Assembly: GCF_900128975.1 (NCBI RefSeq)
Contig: NZ_FQVC01000001.1
Span: 124,001-188,000, forward strand
Direction: 5' to 3'
DNA: 64,000 bases
Source of the DNA: Devosia limi DSM 17137
Lineage (GTDB): Bacteria; Pseudomonadota; Alphaproteobacteria; Rhizobiales; Devosiaceae
Both the position numbers and the translations under genes were made by a program. Positions 17,042-25,325 of the stretch are shown piece by piece. The notes below the pieces were generated by a model. That model made no database searches. It was not told the DNA's origin and saw only the letters and a list, made by a program, of their open reading frames with translations. Every line of letters starts with the position of its first letter. The first letter of the stretch is position 1.

Positions 17042-18535
17042 ATGAGCGACACGACCCCTCCTCCCCGCTCGATCAAGGAGCCTTCCTATTTCGACGCCCT
17101 GGCGCCGCTCGTGGTGCTGGCGCTGCTGATCGGTGGCGCCGTAACCCTGTTCGGGCTGGATGCCATGGAGGGACCGTTGCAGGTCGGCATCATGGTCGCG
17201 GCGATGGTGACGGCGGCCATCGTGCTGAAGAACGGCCATCCCTGGGACGCCATCGCTGAATCGGGACGCCGCGGCGTTTCATCGGTGGTCTCTGCCATTT
17301 TCATTCTGTTCGCCGTCGGCGCCCTTATCGGCACCTGGAACATGTCGGGCACGATCCCAACCATGGTCTATTACGGCATCCAGCTGATCAATCCGGACTG
17401 GTTCTACCTGGCCACAGTGGTCATCTGTGCCGTTATCTCGCTCGGCATCGGCAGTTCCTGGACCACCGCCGGCACGATCGGCGTGGGCCTCGTCGGCCTG
17501 GCGCTGATGGTCGGTGTTTCCCCGGTCATCACCGCCGGGGCGGTCATCTCGGGCGCCTATGTCGGCGACAAGCTGTCGCCCCTGTCGGAAACCACCATCC
17601 TCACCGCCCAGATCACCGGCAATGACATCCATACCCATCTGCGCGCCCAGGTCTGGACCACGATACCCGCCTTCATCATTTCGATGATCGTCTTCACCGC
17701 GTTCGGTGTTTTCGATGGCACCAGCGGCCTGGGCGAAGCCGTGGTCAATTCCGAGCTGTCCGCGCTCAACCAGCTGTTCTGGATCACGCCGCTCAACCTG
17801 ATCCCATTGGCGCTGCTTATCGGACTATCGGTCTTCAAGGTGCCGCCCGTGCTGGCGATCATGGCCTCGGCGCTGGTCGCCGGCATCCTTGCGTGTTTCC
17901 TGCAGCCCGATGCCGTGCTGCGTTTCGTCGATGATCCGACGCTGACCGCTCCCGCCAATTTCATCAAGGGCATCTGGCAGGTAATGGCGACAGGGTACTA
18001 TTCCGCCTCGGGCATTCCACCGGTGGATAGTCTGCTGTCGCGCGGCGGCATGGACAGCATGCTCTTCACCGTCTGGTTGATCCTGGGCGCGCTGGTGTTC
18101 GGCACGCTGCTCGACGAATTCGGCCTCTTGTCCAAGCTGGTGACGCCAATCCTCTTGCGCGCCAAGACCACGGGCAGCCTGATCGGCACCGTGGTGGCAA
18201 CGGCGCTCGGCCTCAACATCGTGGCCGGTGACCAATATGTGGCGCTGGTCCTGCCCGCCCGGCTGTTCCGCGTCGAATTTGAAAAACGTGGCTTGGCGAC
18301 CACCAACCTGTCGCGCACCGTGGCCGATGCGGGCACCGTCACCTCCCCGCTGGTGCCCTGGAATTCCTGCGGCGCCTATATGGCGGCAGTGCTTGGCGTG
18401 CCGACCCTGCTCTACATGCCCTACGCCATCTTCAACATCGCCAGCCCACTGCTGACGCTGCTCTATGGCATTACCGGCTTCAAGGTGGTCCGCGTGGATC
18501 CGATCATTCCGGAAGACACGCCGCTCAAGGCATAG
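17042..18535 (+). CDS. nhaC: NhaC family Na+/H+ antiporter
   Basis: A 497-residue inner-membrane protein of the NhaC antiporter family with about 11-12 hydrophobic segments. Family features are GIGSSWTTAGTIGVGL, GAYVGDKLSPLSETTILTAQITG and the C-terminal LNIVAGDQYVALVLPARLF and AGTVTSPLVPWNSCGAY. These proteins exchange Na+ (or, in some members, small organic anions or malate/lactate) for H+. The ATG at 17042 is chosen because AAAGGCG precedes it and homology starts shortly after. It is in the same direction as arcD-arcA, 131 bases downstream, with a hairpin in between, so co-expression is plausible. Together they suggest a role in pH or ion homeostasis linked to arginine catabolism. Confidence 0.88.
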   Translation: MSDTTPPPRSIKEPSYFDALAPLVVLALLIGGAVTLFGLDAMEGPLQVGIMVAAMVTAAIVLKNGHPWDAIAESGRRGVSSVVSAIFILFAVGALIGTWNMSGTIPTMVYYGIQLINPDWFYLATVVICAVISLGIGSSWTTAGTIGVGLVGLALMVGVSPVITAGAVISGAYVGDKLSPLSETTILTAQITGNDIHTHLRAQVWTTIPAFIISMIVFTAFGVFDGTSGLGEAVVNSELSALNQLFWITPLNLIPLALLIGLSVFKVPPVLAIMASALVAGILACFLQPDAVLRFVDDPTLTAPANFIKGIWQVMATGYYSASGIPPVDSLLSRGGMDSMLFTVWLILGALVFGTLLDEFGLLSKLVTPILLRAKTTGSLIGTVVATALGLNIVAGDQYVALVLPARLFRVEFEKRGLATTNLSRTVADAGTVTSPLVPWNSCGAYMAAVLGVPTLLYMPYAIFNIASPLLTLLYGITGFKVVRVDPIIPEDTPLKA

Positions 18536-18580
18536 TCCATGCAGCCCGATTGATCACGCAGGCCACCCACCAAAAATCTT

Positions 18581-18600
18581 ATCCCGGCGCAGGCCGGGAT
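18581..18600. repeat. REP-like hairpin, ATCCCGGC type
   Basis: ATCCCGGC-GCAG-GCCGGGAT, a perfect 8-base stem with a four-base loop, between the convergent ends of nhaC and pcaB. It is a variant of the hairpin family at 28328, 28839, 29065, 29119, 49981 and 57073, and could also act as a terminator here. Confidence 0.7.
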
Positions 18601-18643
18601 CCATCCGGAAGGCCATCGGCCCCCACACAATTGGGGAAACTGC

Positions 18644-19705
18644 CTATCCAGTGCGGCTTTGATCCTCAAACCCAATCTGCCCCACCAGGTCATTGGCCAG
18701 CCGCAGGCTCGCCCCGGTCGTCTGCAATATCTGCGGCAGCGCCAGCCATTCCAGCGTCCAGGCCGCGCCGGAGCGTTCGTTCTCATGCACCAGCGCCTGA
18801 TGCAGCGTTCCCACCAGCCCGGCATTGTAGCGGGCCAGGCTCACCAGCACTTCCGCATTCACCGGATTGGACTTGTGCGCCATGGCCGAGGACGTGCCGC
18901 CTCCGGCCAGCCGGATCGCCCCGACCTCGTTCTGCGCCAAAAGGGCCACATCCGCCCCGAACTTGCCCAGCGCACCGGTGATCAGCGACAGCAGCGAGGC
19001 GAACCCCACCAGCGGGTCGCGGCTCGCATGCCAGGGCTCGGCCAACCCAAGATCGAGCCGCTCCGCCAGATAGCGCGCGACCGCATCGCCCTTGTCGCCA
19101 AAGCTCGAACGGTCGCCAATCGGCCCGCCCAGCTGAATCACCAGCAATTGCCGCCGGCTCGCGGTCAGCGCTGCCAGCAACCGCTCCAATGGCTCGGTCC
19201 AGGTGCGAATCTTGGCCGCGACAGTAAATTTCAGCGCCTGCTGCATGCGCGTATGCGCCATCAGCGACAGCGCCCCATCGCGCGCCGACAGCGCCGCCAA
19301 GGCAGCCTGCAGCGCCACCAGACGCTCCTCGTAGATCGGGATAATCTGCGCCAGCCGCAGGATCAGCGCCGTGTCGATGGCGTCCTGGCTCGTCGCGCCC
19401 TTGTGCACCTGCACCCCATGCGGCTCGCCCACCGCATTGCGCAATTGGCGCACCAGCGCCGGGATGACGACCCCATCCCTTGCCATGCCGCGCGCCAGAT
19501 CGGCCCAATCGGGGGTAAATCCGGCAATAGCCGCGATGATGGCCTGCGCCGCGTCCGCCTCGATCAGCCCGGCATCGGCCTCCGCTTCGGCCAGCGCCCC
19601 CTCGAAGCGCAGCATTGCCGCAAGATCGGCGGCATCGCTCAAATGCTCGGCCACGGCCGGATCGCCGACAAGGGATTGCAGCAGGCTTGGCTTCGTTTCG
19701 GTCAT
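18644..19705 (-). CDS. pcaB: 3-carboxy-cis,cis-muconate cycloisomerase (lyase family)
   Basis: A 353-residue protein of the fumarase/aspartase superfamily. It carries the superfamily signature GGGTSSAMAHKSNPVNAEV near residue 255 and the N-terminal FEGALAEAEADAG and KGATSQDAIDTALIL blocks, as in PcaB, which lactonises beta-carboxymuconate in protocatechuate degradation. Length agrees with rhizobial PcaB (about 350, shorter than the 450-residue gamma-proteobacterial enzymes). It ends the pcaI-pcaJ-pcaF-pcaB order, 66 bases after pcaF. The start at 19705 (MTETKPSLLQSL) has only a weak GGAA upstream. Confidence 0.88.
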   Translation of the reverse strand: MTETKPSLLQSLVGDPAVAEHLSDAADLAAMLRFEGALAEAEADAGLIEADAAQAIIAAIAGFTPDWADLARGMARDGVVIPALVRQLRNAVGEPHGVQVHKGATSQDAIDTALILRLAQIIPIYEERLVALQAALAALSARDGALSLMAHTRMQQALKFTVAAKIRTWTEPLERLLAALTASRRQLLVIQLGGPIGDRSSFGDKGDAVARYLAERLDLGLAEPWHASRDPLVGFASLLSLITGALGKFGADVALLAQNEVGAIRLAGGGTSSAMAHKSNPVNAEVLVSLARYNAGLVGTLHQALVHENERSGAAWTLEWLALPQILQTTGASLRLANDLVGQIGFEDQSRTG

Positions 19706-19771
19706 AGGATCATTCCGGCATGGCGACGACACAAAGGTTACACCGGCTGGCGCCGTGATGCACTGCTGCCG

Positions 19772-20977
19772 CTAAACCCGTTCCAGCGCCACCGCGATTC
19801 CCTGCCCGACGCCGATGCACATCGTCGCCAGCGCCAGCTGCTTGCCGGTCAGCGACAATTCCAGCGCCGCCGTGCCCGCGATCCGCGCCCCCGACATGCC
19901 CAGCGGATGACCCAGCGCAATCGCCCCACCATTCGGATTGACGTATTCCGCGTCCTCGGGGATCCCCAGATCGCGCAACACGGCAATGCCTTGGCTGGCA
20001 AAGGCCTCGTTGAGTTCGACAATGTCGAAATCGGCTGGCGTCAGCCCCAGCCGCGCGCAGAGCTTGCGGGTCGCATTGATCGGCCCGACGCCCATGATGC
20101 GCGGCGGTACACCGGCCACCGCGCCACCGACAATGCGCGCAATCGGCGTCAGCCCATATTTGCGCGCCGCCGCTTCCGAGGCAATGATCAGCGCCGCCGC
20201 GCCATCATTGACGCCCGAGGCATTGCCGGCAGTCACTGTGCCGTCCTTCCTGAACGGCGTGCCCAGCTTGGCCAGCGCCTCCAGCGTGGTGTCGCCGCGC
20301 GGATGTTCGTCGGTATCGACCACAAGCGCATCGCCCTTCCGGCGCGGAATGGTCACTGCCACGATCTCGCGCGCCAGCCGTCCATTGGCCTGCGCCGCCG
20401 CCGCCTTGTGCTGGCTGCGCAGCGCAAACGCGTCCTGATCGGCCCGCGAAATATTGTAGTCGGCAGCGACGTTCTCGCCAGTTTCCGGCATGGAATCAAC
20501 GCCGTATTGCGCCTTCATCAGCGGATTGACGAAGCGCCAGCCGATGGTGGTGTCATAGATTTCGGCATTGCGGGAAAAGGCCGTGTCCGCCTTGGGCATA
20601 ACAAACGGCGCGCGGCTCATCGATTCCGTGCCCCCGGCGATATAGAGCTCGCCCTCACCCGCCTTGATGGCGCGGGCGGCGGTGATCACCGCATCCATGC
20701 CCGAGCCACAGAGCCGGTTGATGGTGGTGCCCGGCACGCCGACTGGTAGCCCCGCCAGCAACAGGCTCATCCGCGCGACATTGCGGTTGTCTTCGCCCGC
20801 CTGATTGGCATTGCCGAAGATGACATCATCCACGGCCTCCCAATCGACGCCCGTGTGCTGCTCCATCAGCGCCCGCAGCGGAACAGCGCCGAGATCATCG
20901 GGACGCACCGAGGACAGCGCGCCGCCAAAGCGGCCGATGGGGGTGCGCTGGTAAGCACAGATGAACGCCTCAGCCAT
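19772..20977 (-). CDS. pcaF: 3-oxoadipyl-CoA thiolase
   Basis: A 401-residue thiolase. The nucleophilic cysteine is in TINRLCGSGMDAV (about residue 90), the histidine in NPNGGAIALGHPLGMSGAR, and the second catalytic cysteine in ATMCIGVGQG. It should cleave 3-oxoadipyl-CoA to succinyl-CoA and acetyl-CoA, the last step of the beta-ketoadipate pathway. The pca context makes this substrate the most likely among thiolases, and 3-oxoadipyl-CoA thiolases share the N-terminal AFICAYQRTPIGRFGG. GGGGAA lies 5-6 bases before the ATG at 20977, and only one base separates it from the pcaJ stop, so it is translationally coupled. Confidence 0.93.
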   Translation of the reverse strand: MAEAFICAYQRTPIGRFGGALSSVRPDDLGAVPLRALMEQHTGVDWEAVDDVIFGNANQAGEDNRNVARMSLLLAGLPVGVPGTTINRLCGSGMDAVITAARAIKAGEGELYIAGGTESMSRAPFVMPKADTAFSRNAEIYDTTIGWRFVNPLMKAQYGVDSMPETGENVAADYNISRADQDAFALRSQHKAAAAQANGRLAREIVAVTIPRRKGDALVVDTDEHPRGDTTLEALAKLGTPFRKDGTVTAGNASGVNDGAAALIIASEAAARKYGLTPIARIVGGAVAGVPPRIMGVGPINATRKLCARLGLTPADFDIVELNEAFASQGIAVLRDLGIPEDAEYVNPNGGAIALGHPLGMSGARIAGTAALELSLTGKQLALATMCIGVGQGIAVALERV

Positions 20978-20978
20978 T

Positions 20979-21761
20979 TCAGTTCCCCTTCTTGCTGCCG
21001 CCATGGGCAGCGGCGGTGCGGGCCTGCAGGTCGCGCAGCGTGGTCAGTTCGAGTTCGGTAGGCGGTGGCGTCTGCTCCAGATCGTCGGCAAAGCGCACCG
21101 TCCAGCCACAGGTTTCCTGCACCATGTCGCGGGTCACACCCTGATGCAGCGAGACCACGGTGAATTCCTTGCTCACCGGATCCGGCCGCCAAATGGCCAG
21201 GTCGGTAATCAGCAGCGTCGGCCCCTTGGTGGTAATGCCCAGCCGCGCGCGGTGATCGCCGCCATCGCCATGGCCAAACGAGGTGTAGAAGTCGATCTTC
21301 TCCACCATCGAGCGCGTCGCCTGCTTCAGCGTGATATAAATCTCGCCGCAGGACGTGGCGATCTCGGGCGCGCCGCCACCGCCGGGCAGCCGCACCTTGG
21401 GGTGGTGATAATCGCCAATCACCGTGGTGTTGATATTGCCGAACTTGTCGAGCTGCGCCGCGCCCAGAAAGCCGATGGAAATGCGCCCGCCCTGCAGCCA
21501 GTAGCGGAACATTTCCGGCACCGCGACAGTCGATACTGCGGTCTCGCACAGCTCGCCATCGCCGATGGAAAGCGGCAGCACATCCGGCGCGGTGCCGATC
21601 GTGCCGCTTTCATAGATCAGCGTGATATCGGGCGCATGGGTCAGCCGCGCCACATTGCAGGCCGCCGATGGGGCGCCGATGCCGACAAAGCACACATCCC
21701 TCGATGTCAGCTGCCGCGCCGCCGCAATGGTCATCATTTCGGTCGGGGTGAAGTCAGTCAT
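20979..21761 (-). CDS. pcaJ: 3-oxoadipate CoA-transferase subunit B
   Basis: A 260-residue beta subunit of a class I CoA-transferase. It has the family core DVCFVGIGAPSAACNVARLTHAPD, the acidic block LIYESGTIG that contains the catalytic glutamate, and GGGGAPEIATSC. With PcaI it would move CoA from succinyl-CoA to 3-oxoadipate. GGAGG is 8 bases before the ATG at 21761. The gene lies 133 bases after pcaI, separated by a palindromic repeat, and is followed directly by pcaF. The frame reads upstream past 21761 without meaning. Confidence 0.9.
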   Translation of the reverse strand: MTDFTPTEMMTIAAARQLTSRDVCFVGIGAPSAACNVARLTHAPDITLIYESGTIGTAPDVLPLSIGDGELCETAVSTVAVPEMFRYWLQGGRISIGFLGAAQLDKFGNINTTVIGDYHHPKVRLPGGGGAPEIATSCGEIYITLKQATRSMVEKIDFYTSFGHGDGGDHRARLGITTKGPTLLITDLAIWRPDPVSKEFTVVSLHQGVTRDMVQETCGWTVRFADDLEQTPPPTELELTTLRDLQARTAAAHGGSKKGN

Positions 21762-21836
21762 GCTGCGATCCTCCGAGGAAGTGCGACGCCAGGCGAAAAG
21801 GCATAGATGTCGAAATTGAAGCGAACACAATCCGCC

Positions 21837-21858
21837 CCCTCCCCCTCGAGGGGGAGGG
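21837..21858. repeat. G/C-rich palindrome between pcaI and pcaJ
   Basis: A perfect 22-base palindrome with arms CCCTCCCCCTC and GAGGGGGAGGG, followed by GGGGTGGGGGTGGG. It is a single, unpaired member of the repeat family that occurs in facing pairs at 28139, 28648, 31268 and 35915. It lies inside the operon between two subunits of one enzyme, so it may affect mRNA processing or relative expression. Confidence 0.75.
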
Positions 21859-21894
21859 ATGGGGTGGGGGTGGGCAACACAGGCAACACCATGG

Positions 21895-22740
21895 TCAAAG
21901 CCCCTTCACCCGCTCGGCAAACACCTCTGGCGTTGCGTCGAGCACATGCTCCTGCATCCAGGCCGTGAACAGTTCCCGATCCGCCGAAATCTTGTCCCAG
22001 TCGAGATAGGTGGCATTATCGCGCGCGTAATAGCCGTGGGTGTAGCTTGGATGCGCCCCGCCCGGCACCACCGCGATGGCACTGACCGTCCAATGCGGCA
22101 GGATGCAGAGATTGGGGTGCAGATCCTTGAAGTCGGGCACCACTTCCTCGACCGTCACCACCACGCGCTTGGCCGCCAGCGCCGCTTCCTTCTGCACGCC
22201 AATGATGCCCTCGATCAGCACATCGCCCTTGGCATTGGCCTTTTGCGCATGGATGAAGGTGACGTCCGCTCGGTGCGCCGGAATGGCCGCCAGTTCCTCG
22301 CCGGTGAACGGGCAAATGACCGATTTGATATCGGGATTGACCGCCTTGAGCCCGGCGCCCTTATAGCCCCGGAATACCGCCACCGGCAGGCCCGCCGCCC
22401 CCGCTTCATAGGCATTGGCCATGGCAGCGTGGGAGTGTTCTACGGTTTCGATGGCGCGCGGATACTGGTTTTCGATGGCATCGCGCATCCGGCGCAGCAG
22501 GCCCACGCCGGGATTGCCGGCATAGGAAAACACCACCTTCTTGGCCAGCCCCATGCCGATCATCTGGTCATAGACAATGTCGGGCGTCATGCGGATCAGC
22601 GTCAGGTCCGTGATGCCCTGGCGGATCGCCTCATGCGCGGCAGCGTGGGGAATGAGATGGGTGAAGCCCTCGAAGGCGACGGTGTCGCCATGTTTGAGAT
22701 TGTCCCGCACCGCATCGGCGAGTGACTGGAATTGGGCCAT
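21895..22740 (-). CDS. pcaI: 3-oxoadipate CoA-transferase subunit A
   Basis: A 281-residue alpha subunit of the succinyl-CoA:3-ketoadipate CoA-transferase. The block GDTVAFEGFTHLIPHAAAHEAIRQGI matches the coenzyme-A transferase family I alpha domain, and GVGLLRRMRDAIE, PHWTVSAIAVVPGGAHPSYTHGYY are typical of PcaI-type proteins in Rhizobiales (longer than the 228-residue Pseudomonas form). AAAGGAGG lies 6 bases before the ATG at 22740, the strongest start in the area. First gene of the pcaI-pcaJ-pcaF-pcaB operon, divergent to the IclR regulator, with probable operators in between. Confidence 0.9.
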   Translation of the reverse strand: MAQFQSLADAVRDNLKHGDTVAFEGFTHLIPHAAAHEAIRQGITDLTLIRMTPDIVYDQMIGMGLAKKVVFSYAGNPGVGLLRRMRDAIENQYPRAIETVEHSHAAMANAYEAGAAGLPVAVFRGYKGAGLKAVNPDIKSVICPFTGEELAAIPAHRADVTFIHAQKANAKGDVLIEGIIGVQKEAALAAKRVVVTVEEVVPDFKDLHPNLCILPHWTVSAIAVVPGGAHPSYTHGYYARDNATYLDWDKISADRELFTAWMQEHVLDATPEVFAERVKGL

Positions 22741-22798
22741 CGCATCCTCCTTTGATGGCGCCAATCAATACCCCGCTTCGTCGGCGAGCAATCAAATT

Positions 22799-22831
22799 GT
22801 GCGAATACCGCACTTTGTTCGCTTATCGCAC
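22799..22831. promoter_or_regulatory. Paired IclR-type operator between pcaI and pcaR-like gene
   Basis: Two similar inverted repeats lie side by side: GTGCG-N5-CGCAC at 22799-22813 and GTTCG-N5-CGCAC at 22817-22831, 18 bases apart. They sit between the divergent pcaI and IclR-family regulator genes. GTTCG-N5-CGCAC resembles published PcaU/PobR box sequences, so binding by the neighbouring regulator is likely. Confidence 0.65.
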
Positions 22832-22875
22832 AAACCAATATGCTAATGTCGGCTCCATAGGTGACGGAGGCAGCG

Positions 22876-23631
22876 ATGCGCGAAGGCGACATCATTCACG
22901 GATTGGCCAAGGGCCTGGCAGTGATCGAGGTGTTCGACGCCGCCCATGCGCGGCTGTCCATCACCGACGTGGCAGCGTTGACCGGGCTGGAGCGGGCGAC
23001 CGCCCGGCGGTGCCTGCTGACCCTCACCAGCCTTGGCTATGCCAGTTATGACGGCAAGTTCTTCATGCTGACGCCGCGCGTCCTGCGGCTGGGTCATTCC
23101 TATCTGGCGGCAACGCCCCTGCCCGGCATCATCCAGCCCGTGCTCGAACGCCTCACCGCCGCCACCGGTGAAAGCGCCTCGGCCTCGGTGCTCGATGGCA
23201 CCGATATTCTCTACATTGCCCGCGCCTCGCTCCGCCGCGTCATGTCGATCAATCTCAGCCCCGGCACCCGCCTGCCCGCCTATTGCTCGTCGATGGGCCG
23301 CGTGCTGCTGGCCGCCATGCCAGCAGCCGCCGCGCGCAGCGTCCTCGAGCGCTCGGCACTATTGGCCAACACGCCCAAGACCAGGACCGATATCGGCGCC
23401 TTGATGGACGAGCTCGCTGTCGTGGGGCGGCAGGGCTACGCGGTGATTGATGAGGAACTGGAACTGGGGCTCCGCTCCATCGCCGTGCCGCTGCTCAACG
23501 CTCGCGGGGAAACAATTGCCGCGCTCAATATCGGCGCCCAGGCCGCCCGCATCGGCGTCGATGCCATGGTGGCGCACTATCTGCCGCAGATGCGCGCCGC
23601 GCAGGCGGAATTGCAGCCGCTGCTGCACTAG
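22876..23631 (+). CDS. IclR family transcriptional regulator (PcaR/PcaU-like)
   Basis: A 251-residue regulator of the IclR family. Residues 6-70 form a winged helix-turn-helix (LAVIEVFDAAHARLSITDVAALTGLERATARRCLLTLTSLGYA), and the C-terminal effector-binding domain is recognised by LPAYCSSMGRVLLAA, GYAVIDEELELGLRSIAVPL and AALNIGAQ. Such PcaR/PcaU/PobR proteins respond to beta-ketoadipate or protocatechuate and control pca genes. The ATG at 22876 is preceded by GGAGG at a 5-base distance, preferred over the GTG 15 bases upstream. It is divergent from pcaI, its evident target, with paired operator-like repeats between them. Confidence 0.9.
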   Translation: MREGDIIHGLAKGLAVIEVFDAAHARLSITDVAALTGLERATARRCLLTLTSLGYASYDGKFFMLTPRVLRLGHSYLAATPLPGIIQPVLERLTAATGESASASVLDGTDILYIARASLRRVMSINLSPGTRLPAYCSSMGRVLLAAMPAAAARSVLERSALLANTPKTRTDIGALMDELAVVGRQGYAVIDEELELGLRSIAVPLLNARGETIAALNIGAQAARIGVDAMVAHYLPQMRAAQAELQPLLH

Positions 23632-23701
23632 CGATGGTTCGGGCATGGCCGTAGCATCGCCGTCGTCCGCCGCGTCATGATCGCGGCAACAAGGAGCGCC
23701 C

Positions 23702-24397
23702 ATGGCCTCGACCGCACAGTTTGCCGAGATCGCCAATCTGGCCGGAGACCCGGCTCGCGCCGCCATGCTCGATGCCCTGATGGACGGCCGCGCCCTGTCA
23801 GCGACCGAACTCGCCAATGTCGCCGGCATCACCCCGCAAACCGCCAGCGGCCACCTGGCCCAGTTGGCCAGTGCCGGCCTGATTCTGGTGCAGAAGCAGG
23901 GCCGCCATCGCTATCACCGGCTGGCCAATGCGCAGGTGGCCCAGATGGTCGAAGCCATCATGCAGGTCGCGTCCGGTCTCGGTCCGGCCCGCAAGCCGGT
24001 GCGCACCGGCCCCAAAGATGAGGCGCTGCGCACCGCGCGCACCTGCTACGACCACATTGCCGGTCGCCTCGGCGTCGCGCTGGCCGATGCGCTGGTCAGA
24101 GGCGGCCACGCCGAAATCAGCCGCGATGGCGCATTGATCACGCCCAAGGGGCTGGCCTTCCTCTCCGGCATGGGCATCGCCCTGACCACGCCACCCAGGA
24201 GCAAGCGCGTCCTCTGCCGCCCCTGCCTCGACTGGAGCGAGCGTCGCCCCGACCTGGCCGGCACCGTCGGCACCGCCCTCTGCCAGCACAGCCTCGCCTC
24301 CGGCTGGATCCGCCAATCCGAAGGCAGCCGCGCCCTCGCCATCACCCGCAAGGGCGAAGCCGCCTTCCGCGAGCATTTCGGCGTGGTGCTGGACTAG
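23702..24397 (+). CDS. ArsR-type winged-helix transcriptional regulator
   Basis: A 231-residue regulator. Residues 8-95 are an ArsR-like winged helix ([52 protein letters not shown], then [13 protein letters not shown]). The C-terminal 120 residues are a separate domain with [41 protein letters not shown] and [19 protein letters not shown], a domain set known in ArsR-like proteins that control small enzyme genes. The Cys-x2-Cys (CRPC) may bind metal or react with electrophiles, but that is inference. AAGGAGC is 4 bases before the ATG. It precedes two ferredoxin-like-fold monooxygenase-family genes which it may regulate. Confidence 0.85.
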   Translation: MASTAQFAEIANLAGDPARAAMLDALMDGRALSATELANVAGITPQTASGHLAQLASAGLILVQKQGRHRYHRLANAQVAQMVEAIMQVASGLGPARKPVRTGPKDEALRTARTCYDHIAGRLGVALADALVRGGHAEISRDGALITPKGLAFLSGMGIALTTPPRSKRVLCRPCLDWSERRPDLAGTVGTALCQHSLASGWIRQSEGSRALAITRKGEAAFREHFGVVLD

Positions 24398-24468
24398 CCT
24401 CACTTCGGCCGCAACCGAAGCATCGCGCTGCTCTCACGTTGCAAGGTCAGGGCAACCCGGAGCCCTAC

Positions 24469-24783
24469 ATGACCATCACCGTTTTCATCCGCTACCAGAT
24501 CGACCCATTCAAGCGTGCCGCGTTCGAGCAATATGCCCGCAACTGGCTCAGCATCATTCCCGCCTGTGGCGGTGACCTCATCGGCTATTGGCTGCCCCAC
24601 GAAGGCACCAACAATATCGCCTTCGGCCTCATCTCCTTCGATAGCCTCGCCAGCTATGAGAGCTATCGGGCGCGCCTGCGCAGTGATCCCGCCAGTGTCG
24701 CCAATTTCGCGCTGGCGGAAGCCGGCCAGTTCATTCTCACCGAAGAGCGATCCTTCCTGCGCCAGGTGGAGCCCGCAACATGA
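24469..24783 (+). CDS. NIPSNAP family protein
   Basis: A 104-residue protein of the NIPSNAP family, with the opening [26 protein letters not shown], the conserved [36 protein letters not shown] and a C-terminal RSFLRQ. The fold is a dimeric alpha-beta barrel like that of antibiotic-biosynthesis monooxygenases; no cofactor is required in known members and the substrate is unknown. The ATG at 24469 is supported by GGAG upstream. Its stop overlaps the start of the next gene (ATGA), indicating tight coupling. Confidence 0.85.
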   Translation: MTITVFIRYQIDPFKRAAFEQYARNWLSIIPACGGDLIGYWLPHEGTNNIAFGLISFDSLASYESYRARLRSDPASVANFALAEAGQFILTEERSFLRQVEPAT

Positions 24784-25130
24784 TCGCCGTCATCTTTGAA
24801 GTCCTCCCTGCCGCGGGCCAGCAGGACGCCTACCTGTCACACGCCGCTCTGCTCAAACCGCAACTGGAGCAGATCGAAGGCTTTATTTCCGTCGAGCGCT
24901 TCCAGAGCCTCAGCCAGCCCGGCAAGATCCTGTCGCTCTCGTTCTTCGAGGATGAGGCGGCCGTGGCCCGTTGGCGCAATCATGCCGGGCACCGTGCCAC
25001 GCAAGCCGCAGGCCGGGATGGAGTCTTCGCCGATTACCGGCTGCGCGTCGCCGACGTGATGCGCGACTATGGCCTGGTTGCTCGCCGCGACCAGGCGCCG
25101 ACCGACAGCCAGGCGGCCCACGGCCCATAA
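24780..25130 (+). CDS. Antibiotic biosynthesis monooxygenase (ABM) family protein
   Basis: A 116-residue single-domain protein of the ABM family. It opens with [22 protein letters not shown] and continues with [64 protein letters not shown], the typical ABM pattern. Members are small dimers that act on aromatic or heme-like compounds, or have only chaperone-like roles. It overlaps the NIPSNAP gene by 4 bases and is the last gene of the group. The two neighbouring ferredoxin-fold proteins may act together. Confidence 0.82.
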   Translation: MIAVIFEVLPAAGQQDAYLSHAALLKPQLEQIEGFISVERFQSLSQPGKILSLSFFEDEAAVARWRNHAGHRATQAAGRDGVFADYRLRVADVMRDYGLVARRDQAPTDSQAAHGP

Positions 25131-25230
25131 TCGCCCCACCACATCGCACAGCGCCGGCGCAACTTTTTGCCGTGGGAATGCCGGGGCGAGCAACGGCATT
25201 GCGACGGAAGCGGAGAACGTAAATTAGTCA

Positions 25231-25278
25231 TCCATTTCAATGGATTAGATTTGACGTTCCATAGCTGACTGTTACGCT
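25231..25278 (+). promoter_or_regulatory. Candidate promoter of the sulfate transport operon
   Basis: TTGACG at 25251 and TACGCT at 25273, 16 bases apart, form a plausible sigma-70 promoter about 50 bases before sbp. The palindrome TCCATT-TC-AATGGA at 25231-25244 lies just upstream and could be a regulator site. Not tested by comparison. Confidence 0.35.
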
Positions 25279-25325
25279 GGAGCATCAAATTCGGCCTAGC
25301 GCCCGCCCCTGGAGATCGCCGCATC

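Noticed and set aside
18659..20749. Long plus-strand frame opposite pcaB and pcaF
   Set aside because: It spans two well supported minus-strand genes and is a composition artefact with no domain pattern.
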